A program made the position numbers and the translations under genes. A model generated the notes under the pieces. The model ran no database searches. It was not told the DNA's origin and saw only the letters and a list, made by a program, of their open reading frames with translations. From CAVSUZ01 sp963834715 (lineage in GTDB: Bacteria; Pseudomonadota; Alphaproteobacteria; Acetobacterales; Acetobacteraceae), in the NCBI GenBank assembly GCA_963834715.1, contig CAWIDE010000006.1, positions 1,054,001-1,118,000 of the forward strand: DNA of 64,000 nucleotides, written 5' to 3'. Below, one piece after another: positions 53,045-63,224 of this stretch (position 1 is its first letter; every line of letters starts with the position of its first letter).

Positions 53045-53959
53045 ATGGCACAGGCTTACGCAAGCCGCATCATCGATGCTCCAGTCGAGGCCGCCTGGGA
53101 CGTAGTGCGCGACTTCAACGCGCTTCCCGTCTGGCTCCCGGCAATTTCGCGCAGCACCATCGAGGGGGATCTCGCCTCCGATGTGGTCGGTTGCATCCGT
53201 TCCATGTACCTCGGTGAACAGAATGTCCGCGAGCGGCTGCTCATGCTCGACGACAGCCGCTATTCGTTCGCCTATAATTTCGAAACGCCCGCCTTCCCGG
53301 TTCGCGACTATCAGGCACATTTCGAGCTGATCCCGGTCACCAACGGCGACCGCACCTTCGCGCAATGGAGCGCCACGTTCGAAGAGGCGCCCGGGGACGC
53401 AGGCAAGTACGTGCGGATCGTCTCCAACGACGTGTTCGCCGCCGGGCTGCGGGCATTGTCGGACCACGTGCGCGGCCGCAAGGCGCCCGAGGGGGTGGTG
53501 CGTTGGCAAGGCTTTCGCCCGGCCAAGGTGTTCTGCTCCTCGATCATTAATGGCGCACTAGACAGGGTCTGGGACCGCATCCGCGACTTTTCCGCCATGC
53601 CTGACTGGCACCCCGACATCACCAAGATGTCGATGGTCGATGGCGCGCGGCCGGACAAGGTATCCGCCGTGCGGGACTTCTATTTCGGCAAAGGCCGACT
53701 GAACGAGCAGCTTACCATGCTGTGCGATACCAGGCATGCTTTCCGCTACAGGATCACCCGCAGCGAAATGCAGTGGCTCAATTACCACGCCGGCGCGCGG
53801 CTCTACCCGATTACCAGCGATAACACCACATTTGCGGTCTGGACCGCGGATTGGGTTGCATCCCCCAACGACGATCTGCAACTTCTCCCCACGGTGCACA
53901 ACGACGTCTTCCAAAAAGCGTTCGATACTTTGAACGAACGCTACTTCTTATTAATATGA
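53045..53959 (+). CDS. protein with two tandem SRPBCC (START-like) domains
   Basis: A 304-residue protein made of two similar halves of about 150 residues. Domain 1 contains ASRIIDAPVEAAWDVVRDFNALPVWLP and domain 2 SSIINGALDRVWDRIRDFSAMPDWHP; each ends in a HNDVF/SNDVF-type helix (YVRIVSNDVFAAGL; PTVHNDVFQKAF). SRPBCC folds hold hydrophobic ligands or catalyse small cyclase or hydrolase reactions. It lies eight bases after the TIM-barrel gene, so it likely handles a substrate or product of the same path. The duplication within one chain is unusual. Confidence 0.85.
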   Translation: MAQAYASRIIDAPVEAAWDVVRDFNALPVWLPAISRSTIEGDLASDVVGCIRSMYLGEQNVRERLLMLDDSRYSFAYNFETPAFPVRDYQAHFELIPVTNGDRTFAQWSATFEEAPGDAGKYVRIVSNDVFAAGLRALSDHVRGRKAPEGVVRWQGFRPAKVFCSSIINGALDRVWDRIRDFSAMPDWHPDITKMSMVDGARPDKVSAVRDFYFGKGRLNEQLTMLCDTRHAFRYRITRSEMQWLNYHAGARLYPITSDNTTFAVWTADWVASPNDDLQLLPTVHNDVFQKAFDTLNERYFLLI

Positions 53960-53972
53960 GGGAGGAACATCC

Positions 53973-55253
53973 ATGGCTTCTGTCACCTTTACCAATGTCC
54001 GCGTGCTGGATGGCACCCGCAAAGCTCCGTTCACCGGCCACGTGCGGATTCAAGGCAATCGGGTTGTCGAGGTGCTGTCGATAGAGGCTGCGCTGCCGGC
54101 CGGCCCGGACTCCGACGTAATCGACGGCACCGGCTGCACGCTTATGCCCGGCCTCACGGAGGCGCACGCGCACCCAAGCTTCGCCAACATTGCCAGCCTG
54201 CACGCGCTCGGTGAGATACCGCCTGAGGAGCACACGCTGATCACCGCGCGTAATGCGAAGCTGATGCTCGATCAGGGTTTCACGAGCCTCAACAGCGCGG
54301 CATCCGGCAAGCCGCGGCTGGATATCGTCATCCGCAACGCGATCAACGCCGGCGAGATTCCCGGTCCGCGCATGCTCGCCGCCACACCGGAGCTCACCAC
54401 AACCGGCGGCCTCGGCGATCCCAGCATGATGCATATGCATCGCGACACATTCGCGGTCGTGCTTGATGGGCCGGACGAATTCCGCAAATACGCCCGGCTG
54501 ATGTGCCGCGAAGGGGTGGATACTATCAAGATTAACCCCTCGGGTGACGAATTCGTGCCCGTTGCCCGCGCCGAGATGACCGTGATGAACGAGGCGGAAG
54601 TGGGCGCGGTTGTGGAGGTCGCCAACTCACGCAACAAGCGCATCATGGCGCACGCACGCTCGGCCGAATCGGTGAAGATGTGCCTGCGGCATGGCATCGA
54701 CCTGATCAACCACGCAACGTTCACCGATGACGAAGCCGCGGACATGATGGAGGCGAAGAAAGACCGCATCTTCGTCATGCCGGCGATCGGCGTGATCTAC
54801 ACGGCACTCTATGAAGCCGCGGACTGGGGCCTCACCACCGCCGTGGCGGAGGGGCTCGGCATGCGCCGCGAGCTTGACCATGCGTGCAAGCGGATGAACG
54901 AGTATAGAAAGCGCGGCCTTCGCGTGCTGCCGGGCGGTGATTACGGCTTTGCCTGGAACCCGATCGGCCGCAATGCCCGCGATCTAGAGCATTTCGTCAA
55001 CCTGTTCGGTTTCACTCCGATGGAGGCGATCGTCGCGGCCACGATGTATGGCGGCCAGCTCATGATGCGGGGCGACGAGCTGGGGCAGGTGAAGGCGGGG
55101 TATCTCGCCGACCTGCTGCTGGTTGATGGCGATCCGCTGGCGGAGGTCCGCATTCTGCAGGATGCGAACCGGCTTCTGGGCATCATGAAGGACGGCGAAT
55201 TCCACAAGCGCCCCGCGTCGCGCACACAGGCGCACAGGATGGCTGCGGAGTAA
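53973..55253 (+). CDS. amidohydrolase-superfamily metal-dependent hydrolase
   Basis: A 426-residue amidohydrolase. It shows the N-terminal composite beta part (VRVLDGTRKAPFTGHVRIQG), the HxH metal motif LTEAHAHPS, a likely bridging Lys in DTIKINPSGD, His ligands in RIMAHARSAE and LINHATF, and the metal Asp in LPGGDYG. It is related to imidazolonepropionase-like and Xaa-Pro-dipeptidase-like members that open lactams or cleave cyclic amides. It closes the operon, 13 bases after the SRPBCC gene. The substrate is unknown. Confidence 0.88.
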   Translation: MASVTFTNVRVLDGTRKAPFTGHVRIQGNRVVEVLSIEAALPAGPDSDVIDGTGCTLMPGLTEAHAHPSFANIASLHALGEIPPEEHTLITARNAKLMLDQGFTSLNSAASGKPRLDIVIRNAINAGEIPGPRMLAATPELTTTGGLGDPSMMHMHRDTFAVVLDGPDEFRKYARLMCREGVDTIKINPSGDEFVPVARAEMTVMNEAEVGAVVEVANSRNKRIMAHARSAESVKMCLRHGIDLINHATFTDDEAADMMEAKKDRIFVMPAIGVIYTALYEAADWGLTTAVAEGLGMRRELDHACKRMNEYRKRGLRVLPGGDYGFAWNPIGRNARDLEHFVNLFGFTPMEAIVAATMYGGQLMMRGDELGQVKAGYLADLLLVDGDPLAEVRILQDANRLLGIMKDGEFHKRPASRTQAHRMAAE

Positions 55254-55539
55254 CGGGAAGCCGCGGCGGCGTCTGCTGAGACAGCACCCGCCTGCGGAAG
55301 GCATCGCGCGCCGGATCCCGGCTCACAGCCTCGCGCTAGAAAACGGTGGCGTCGCCAGGAGCAGATGCGTGTCGCTGTGATGCTGCGTCTCAGGCGGATG
55401 CGCCGCAGCACGGCATCGAAGTCCACCAGCGTGTCGGTCCCCAGTTCGATTACCAGATCTCAGCGGCCATTTGGCGTGTGGATAGCGCGCCACCCCAACC
55501 CAGCGCTGAAGAAGCTCGAGCAGGTTGCTGCTGGATCAG
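55254..55539. other. intergenic region with no recognisable gene
   Basis: Short frames run through this stretch but show no domain. It may be the heavily decayed 5' part of the transporter-permease remnant that follows. Confidence 0.35.
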
Positions 55540-55867
55540 AGAAGTGGCCGACATTGCCTACATCGCCGGCGAAGACGGCATGTGCCTCTTCATGCGGGGC
55601 GATCACAGTCTTTCGGCACATCATCATCCCGGCCCCGCTGCGCCGCGCCCTACCAGCCAATAGCAACGAAGTGATCCTGGTGCTCCACGCGACGTGCCTG
55701 GCCTTCACTGCCACCGTGCCCGATATCCTCAAATCGCCAACAATGCCTATCCCGCGACCTACGACCCGTTCGATTCCTTCGGCCTCGCCGCGCTCATTTA
55801 TCTCGCGGTGTCCTTCACTCTTGTCGCATGCTTCAGGAAGGCGAATGGCGTCTCCTCGCCCACCTGA
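55540..55867 (+). pseudogene. remnant of a HisM-type amino acid ABC transporter permease
   Basis: The pieces AITVFRHIIIPAPLRRALPANSNEVILVLHATCLAFTATVPDIL and, in another frame, FDSFGLAALIYLAVSFTLVACFRKANGVSS then stop at 55867 match the end of basic-amino-acid permeases (HisM/HisQ). The N-terminal two-thirds is not readable and a shift lies near 55735. No other component of the transporter is present. It ends 22 bases before putA. Confidence 0.68.
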
Positions 55868-55889
55868 GGACCTGAAAAAGCGAAAAGCC

Positions 55890-58800
55890 ATGTCAGACAC
55901 ACCGGATTCTCAGATCGGCTCGGAGCAGGATAATGCGGCGGTGGTCAAGCCGTTCATGGAGCTGGTCCATGACGTGCAGCCGCAGACCGCACTGCGTGCG
56001 GCCATCACGGCCGCCTATCGCCGCCCGGAGACGGAATGCGTTCCGCCGCTGACTGCCGAGGCAACGCTACCGCCGAAGCTAAGCACCGCCGCACAGCACT
56101 TGGCTCGCACTCTGGCGACAAAGCTGCGCGGCAAGCACCGCCGGGGCATCGTGGAGGCACTGTTGCGGGAATACGCCCTCTCCAGCCATGAGGGAGTGGC
56201 CCTGATGTGCCTCGCCGAGGCTTTGTTGCGGATTCCCGACACGGCCACGCGGGACGCGTTGATCCGAGACAAAATCGGCACCGGAGATTGGCAAAGCCAC
56301 CTTGGCGGTAGTCATTCGCTATTCGTCAACGCCGCCACCTGGGGGCTGCTGCTTACCGGTAAACTCACTGCCACGCATAGCGAGCATCATCTCTCCTCGG
56401 CGCTGACACGGCTGATCGGCCGTGCGGCGAGCCGGTTGTGCGCGCGGCGGTCAACCTTACCATGCGCCTCCTGGGCGAGCAGTTCGTGCTCGGCCGGAAC
56501 ATCGAGGAGGCGCTGGCCCGCAGCCGTAAATGGGAGGCAAAGGGCTTCCGCTATTCCTACGATATGCTGGGCGAGGCGGCCATGACCGCCGCCGACGCCG
56601 CCCGCTACCTGAGCGACTACGAACAGGCGATCGATGCAATCGGCACAGCGGCGCAGCGTCGCGGAATTTATGAAGGCCCGGGTATTTCCATCAAGTTTTC
56701 CGCGTTGCATACGCGTTATTCGCGGGCCCAACGTGATCGCGTCATGACCGAGCTGCTGCCGCGCGTGGCTGGGCTCGCTCGCCTGGCACGTGCGTACGAG
56801 ATCGGCGTGAACATCGACGCCGAGGAAGCCGACCGTCTGGATCTCTCGCTCGATCTGCTCGATCGGCTGTGCTTCGACCCAACTCTTGAAGGGTGGAACG
56901 GCATTGGTTTTGTGGTGCAAGCTTACCAGAAGCGTGCGCCCTTCGTTCTGAATTTTCTTATCGACCTCGCGCGCCGCTCCCGGCGCCGGCTGATGGTCCG
57001 CTTGGTGAAAGGTGCCTATTGGGATTCGGAGATCAAACGCGCCCAGGTTGACGGGCTGGAAGGATTCCCCGTGTTCACCCGCAAGGTGCATACGGATGTT
57101 TGTTACCTGGCCTGCGCACGCAAAATGCTGCGGCGCCCGATGCCATTTTCCCACAATTCGCCACGCACAACGCGCAGACCCTGGCGGCGATTTACGCCAT
57201 GGCGAGGGAGAACTTCCACACCGGGCAATATGAGTTCCAGTGCCTGCATGGCATGGGCGAACCCCTCTACGAGGAAGTTGTCGGCCCCACCAAGCTTGGG
57301 CGTCCCTGCCGAATCTATGCGCCCGTGGGTACGCACGAGACATTGCTAGCCTATCTTGTCCGCCGCCTTCTGGAGAACGGCGCCAATACCTCATTCGTTC
57401 ACAAGATCAACGACCAGAGGGTTAGCCTGGACGAGATTATCGCTGACCCTGTGGCGATGGCTCGGCAAATCGAGCCACTGGGCGCGCCGCATGAGAAGAT
57501 CGTGCTGCCGGGTGCGCTGTTCGGCTCGGAGCGAGAGAATTCCGCGGGCCTCGATCTCAGCAACGAAGAGCGCCTTGCTTCGCTGGCCTCCGCCTGCCGC
57601 GCCGGTGTGGACGCAGAATGGCGGGCGCAGCCGCTGCTGGCCTCCGGACCGGTAGACGGCCCCGGGCGCCCGGTCCTCAACCCGGCGGACACGCGCGACA
57701 AAGTCGGGATGGTAACGGAAGCCGATCCCTCCCTGGTGGCCACTGCTTTTCCGCTCGCGCTGCAGGCGGCTCCAGGCTGGCGGGGCACCCCAGTATCCGA
57801 CCGCGCCGCGATCCTTCGCCGCGCCGCCAGCATGCTGGAGGACCGATTGCCTACGCTGGTGGGTCTGGTCGTTCGCGAGGCTGGCAAGTCTTTGCCCACG
57901 GCGGTCGGCGAGGTGCGCGAGGCCGTCGATTTTCTACGCTATTATTCTGCGAGGGCCGCCGCCGATTTCGGTAACGCGCCGCCGCCACCGCTTGGCCCGG
58001 TGGTATGCATCAGCCCGTGGAACTTCCCGCTGGCCATTTTTACCGGTCAGGTCACGGCGGCACTCGCCGCGGGTAATGTCGTGCTGGCCAAACCGGCGGA
58101 GGAAACGCCGCTGATCGCGGCAGCCGCGGTAAATATCCTGCTGGAAGCCGGTGTGCCGCCTGGAGCGCTACAGTTGCTGCCCGGTGATGGTCGCGTCGGC
58201 GCGGCGCTGGTGGCAGATGCGGGGGTGCGCGGTGTCGTGTTCACCGGTTCCACCGAGGTTGCTCGGCTGATCCAGGCGCAGCTTGCCGATCGGGTTGATG
58301 AGCGGGGCCTGCCGATCCCTCTAATTGCCGAAACCGGCGGCCAAAACGCCATGGTCGTGGACTCCTCGGCCCTGCCGGAGCAGGCCGTGGCGGATATCGT
58401 TACATCCGCTTTCGATTCCGCCGGGCAGCGCTGCTCCGCGCTGCGCATCCTGCTGGTGCAGGAGGATGTTGCTCCGCGCGTGCTGCAGATGCTGAAGGGT
58501 GCGCTTGCCGAGCTACGCATCGGTTCGCCGGACCGGCTCTCCACCGACGTCGGGCCTGTGATCAGCGGCGAGGCACGACACAATATTCTCGATCATATCG
58601 AGGCCATGCGGGCACGCGGCTATCCTGTTACTGCTGCCACGCTGTCGAAGGATGCCGAGGTCGGTTATTTTGTGCCGCCAACAGTAATCGAGATTCCCGC
58701 CGTTGATGTGCTCGGGCGGGAGGTATTCGGCCCGGTGCTGCATGTGGCCCGATACAAGCGGGATGAGTTGGACGCTGCGATCGACGCGGTTAACGCCCTT

Positions 58801-59580
58801 GGCTACGGCCTGACGTTCGGCGTCCACAGCCGGATCGATGAAGCGATCGCTCACGCCAGCTCTCGGATCAGCGCCGGCAATATCTATGTCAACCGCAACA
58901 TCATGGGCGCTGTGGTTGGCGTTCAGCCCTTTGGCGGACATGGACTCTCTGGGACCGGGCCGAAGGCGGGAGGACCGCTTTATCTGCACCGGCTGGTGGC
59001 GTCAGGTGGCGCACCTATAAGCTTGTCGATGAAAGAGGCGCCAACGGCCCTGACCGAGACCATCGCAGCGCTTCGCGCGCGCGGCGTGGATACCAGCCCG
59101 ATGCAGCGCTACCTGACCGGCGTCCCAGCACGGCAAACTAAATTGCTGCCCGGCCCAGTGGGTGAACAAAACGAATATATGCTAGCCCCGCGAGGGCAGG
59201 TTCTGTGCCACTCCGAGACTCAGGACAGGCTGCTGCGGCAGATCGGCGCTGTGCTTGCAACCGGCAATGTTGCCCTGTTGGCTGGGCCGCCGGCTTCGGC
59301 ACTGCTGGCGCTGCTGCCCGCCGCGCTTAGTCGCCACATCCGCGCCGCGGGTAAGGATGCCCGCCTGGATGCTGCGCTGTATGATGGAGATGTCAGCGGC
59401 CTGCCTGCGTTCCAGAGGGAGCTGGCGGAGCTTCCCCATGCGGTGGTGCCTGTGTACAGCTTGCCGCAGGGCCGCTCGGATACCTCAGATTACCCGCTGG
59501 AATTCCTGCTCTCCGAGCGGTCCGTCAGCATCAACACGGCGGCAGCGGATGGCAATGCCAGCCTGATGACCATCGGCTGA
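55890..59580 (+). pseudogene. putA: bifunctional proline dehydrogenase / P5C dehydrogenase with two frameshifts
   Basis: PutA oxidises proline to glutamate in two steps. The N-terminal region (MSDTPDSQIG...) lacks the ribbon-helix-helix DNA-binding domain. Near 56425 one base is missing; the reading continues as GEPVVRAAVNLTMRLLGEQF through the PRODH barrel (SIKFSALHTRYSRAQ, LMVRLVKGAYWDSEIK). Near 57135 a second base is missing; the rest (APDAIFPQFATHNAQ, then the ALDH domain with the catalytic Glu in AETGGQNAMVV and Cys in SAGQRCSALR) is intact to 59580. Adding back two bases gives exactly 1231 codons. Unless both are errors, no full-length protein is made. Confidence 0.85.
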
Positions 59581-59636
59581 GGTCTTCGGTTGCAGACGTG
59601 ATCAGTCCAGCAGAGCGCGGAGCGGGGGTTTCGCTG

Positions 59637-59942
59637 TTAGCTGGGACTGTCCGCCAGCAGGTCCTCCACCTCGTGGCGTTGGATCCGGACGGTTTCCGAC
59701 CAGCCTGCGCGGGGCTCACTAGCGGGCGAGGCCTGAAGCTTCATCAAGTGTTGGATAATGATGGCAATGCGGCTGCGTAAGGCAGTCTTTTGCGAGATCC
59801 CCAAGCTCTCGATTTCCTCCGCGACGTTTTCCCAGTCGATCGGGGCGGGCGTGTTGAGGCGGGCAGCCCCGGCTTCCCTGATGGCGCGGGCCTGTGCGGC
59901 GGACCACAGGGCGAAGTCCTGTTCGTAGAGATCACTTCCCAT
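59637..59942 (-). pseudogene. DUF29 protein truncated at its C-terminus
   Basis: A 101-residue product: MGSDLYEQDFALWSAAQARAIREAGAARLNTPAPIDWENVAEEIESLG, then TALRSRIAIIIQHLMKLQASP and VEDLLADSPS, then a stop. Typical DUF29 proteins continue about 45 residues more (SLR..., ending DLNQLTYTEDQVVGDWFP). It is cut exactly where the fragment at 42637 begins. It is convergent with putA and 7 bases after lpd on the same strand. The family is of unknown function; this copy may be inactive. Confidence 0.7.
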
Positions 59943-59949
59943 GACCGGC

Positions 59950-61350
<1,401 letters not shown>

Positions 61351-61353
61351 TGC

Positions 61354-61836
61354 TCATCCGGGTTCGGTTGCGAGAGCGGCGATTGCGTCGGAGTCTAGGC
61401 GGTAAACGGTCCAGTCGGACACCGGGCGAGCGCCGATACGGCGATAAAGATCAATCGCGGGCTGGTTCCAGTTGAGCACGTTCCATTCCATGGACAAGCA
61501 GTTCTCGGCGCGCGCAATGCCGGCCAGATGCCGGAGCAGAGCAAGGCCGATGCCCTGGCCGCGATGCGAGGGCTCGACGAAGATGTCTTCCAGGAAGAGC
61601 ACGGGGCGGGCGGTGAAGGTGCTGAGGACGTAATAGTAGATCGCGATGCCGACTGGTGGGCCACCAGTGTCTGCGAGCACGGCTCGGGCGAGCGGGTGGG
61701 GGCCAAAGAGGAGGCGGTGGAAGTCGGCTTCGGTTGCGGTCATGCGATCGAGCAGGCGTTCGTACTCGGCGAGACCGCGCACGAGGCGGAGGATATGGGG
61801 TTCGTCGCCGGGGCGGGCGGGGCGGAGGGTGATCAT
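61354..61836 (-). CDS. GNAT-family N-acetyltransferase
   Basis: A 160-residue GNAT enzyme resembling the diamine/SAT-type group. It has ITLRPARPGDEPHILRLVRGLAEYE at the N-terminus, FLEDIFVEPSHRGQGIGLALLRHLAGIA as the acetyl-CoA-binding motif A, and MEWNVLNWNQPAIDLYRRIGA near the end. The substrate cannot be deduced. It lies three bases upstream of lpd within the pyruvate dehydrogenase gene block. Confidence 0.9.
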   Translation of the reverse strand: MITLRPARPGDEPHILRLVRGLAEYERLLDRMTATEADFHRLLFGPHPLARAVLADTGGPPVGIAIYYYVLSTFTARPVLFLEDIFVEPSHRGQGIGLALLRHLAGIARAENCLSMEWNVLNWNQPAIDLYRRIGARPVSDWTVYRLDSDAIAALATEPG

Positions 61837-61842
61837 GGCCGG

Positions 61843-61916
61843 CCCTCACCCGGCGCCCTGCGGGCGCCGATCCCGGATCGGGGTCCGGGACAGGCCTCTC
61901 CCGCGAGCGGGAGAGG
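61843..61916. repeat. palindromic extragenic repeat, family A copy 2
   Basis: In inverse orientation to 15236-15291. It has CCCTCACCC, a hairpin GGCGCCctgcGGGCGCC (61852-61868), then a hairpin CCTCTCCCGC-GAG-CGGGAGAGG (61895-61916). It lies between pdhC and the GNAT gene on the same strand, so here it splits a transcription unit and may cause partial termination or stabilise the upstream message. Confidence 0.75.
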
Positions 61917-61928
61917 TTAAGCATAGCG

Positions 61929-63224
61929 TCATAGCATCAAACTCAGCGGGTCTTCGACGACCGTCTTGAACGCGGCGAGCCACTCGGCGCCGAGCGCACC
62001 GTCGACCACCCGATGATCGATGGAAAGAGTGCAGGTCATCATCGTCGCTACCGCGATCTGACCGTTCCTGACGATCGGGCGCTGCTGGCCGGCACCGATG
62101 GCGAGGATCGCGGCCTGGGGCGGGTTGATGATGGCGGCGAACTCGGAGACGCCGTACATTCCCATGTTGGAGATGGAGAAGCCGCCGCCCTGGTACTCCT
62201 CGGGTTTTAGTTTGCCCGCTTTGGCGCGGGCGATCAGGTCCTTCATCTCGTTGCTGATCGCGGCGAGCCCCTTCTGGTCGGCCTTGCGGACGATTGGGGT
62301 GATCAGGCCGTCGGGGATGGCGACCGCCACGCTGATATCGACGTCGTCGTAGAGGACGATGTTGTCCTCAGTGTAGCTGGCGTTGACGCGGGGGATGCGG
62401 CGGAGGGTGACGGCGGCAGCCTTGATGAGCAGATCGTTGACCGAGAGGCGGAAGGCGGCAGGGCCTTCCTTGGGGGATTTGGCGTTGAGATCCTCCCGCA
62501 CCTTCAGCAGCGCATCGATCTCGATCTCCATCGAGACGTAGAAGTGCGGGACGGTTTGCTTTGCCTCGGTCAGGCGGCGGGCAATCACCTTGCGCATGGT
62601 GCTGTTGGGGACAAGGCGGTGGGGCGCGGTGATGGCCGGCGCGGGGGTTGGGGCGCGGGGTGCTTCCGGCGGGGGCGCTTCCACTGCGGGGGGAGGCGCG
62701 GTGGGCTTTGCGAGTGCCGCTTCGATGTCGGTCTTGACGATCCGGCCGTTGGGGCCGCTGCCCTTGAGACGCGACAGATCGATGCCGGCTTGCTGCGCCA
62801 TGCGGCGGGCGAGCGGGGAGGCGAAGATGCGACCGGCGTGCACGTCCTGGCCGTTGCCGCGGGATGGCGCGGTGGGAGCGGGTTTGGGCGTGGGTGCGGC
62901 GTGCTCGGCGGCCGGTGAGGGTGATGGGGAGGTTTGTGCGGGCGCCGGAGCGGCGGGTGGTGCGGCTTCGGGGACCTTTTCGCCGGGTTCGACCAGCACG
63001 GCGATCGGCTGGTTCACCTGAACGCCCTGAGTGCCGTCGCCGACCAGGATCTTGCCGAGCACGCCTTCATCGACGGCCTCGACCTCCATCGTGGCCTTGT
63101 CGGTCTCGATCTCCGCGATGACATCGCCGGATTTGACGTCCTCGCCTTCTTTTTTGAGCCATCGGGCGAGCGTCCCCTCGGTCATGGTCGGGGACAGGGC
63201 GGGCATGAGGATGTTGGTTGCCAT
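61929..63224 (-). CDS. pdhC: pyruvate dehydrogenase E2, dihydrolipoamide acetyltransferase
   Basis: Transfers acetyl groups from E1 to CoA. The 431-residue protein has an N-terminal lipoyl domain (MATNILMPALSPTMTEGTLARW, lipoyl Lys in EIETDKATMEVEA), a long Pro/Ala linker, an E3/E1-binding domain (RIFASPLARRMAQQAGIDLSRLKGSGPNGRI) and the catalytic domain ending HRVVDGALGAEWL. ATG 63224 overlaps the pdhB stop (TGATG), while the longer frame upstream is inside pdhB. It is the core of the pyruvate dehydrogenase complex with pdhB and lpd. Confidence 0.96.
   Translation of the reverse strand: MATNILMPALSPTMTEGTLARWLKKEGEDVKSGDVIAEIETDKATMEVEAVDEGVLGKILVGDGTQGVQVNQPIAVLVEPGEKVPEAAPPAAPAPAQTSPSPSPAAEHAAPTPKPAPTAPSRGNGQDVHAGRIFASPLARRMAQQAGIDLSRLKGSGPNGRIVKTDIEAALAKPTAPPPAVEAPPPEAPRAPTPAPAITAPHRLVPNSTMRKVIARRLTEAKQTVPHFYVSMEIEIDALLKVREDLNAKSPKEGPAAFRLSVNDLLIKAAAVTLRRIPRVNASYTEDNIVLYDDVDISVAVAIPDGLITPIVRKADQKGLAAISNEMKDLIARAKAGKLKPEEYQGGGFSISNMGMYGVSEFAAIINPPQAAILAIGAGQQRPIVRNGQIAVATMMTCTLSIDHRVVDGALGAEWLAAFKTVVEDPLSLML

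Noticed and set aside
55890..59580. programmed ribosomal frameshifting in putA
   Set aside because: Neither shift site has a slippery heptamer with a following structure, there are two shifts, and the family is not known to use recoding; simple base loss fits exactly (1231 codons after restoring two bases).
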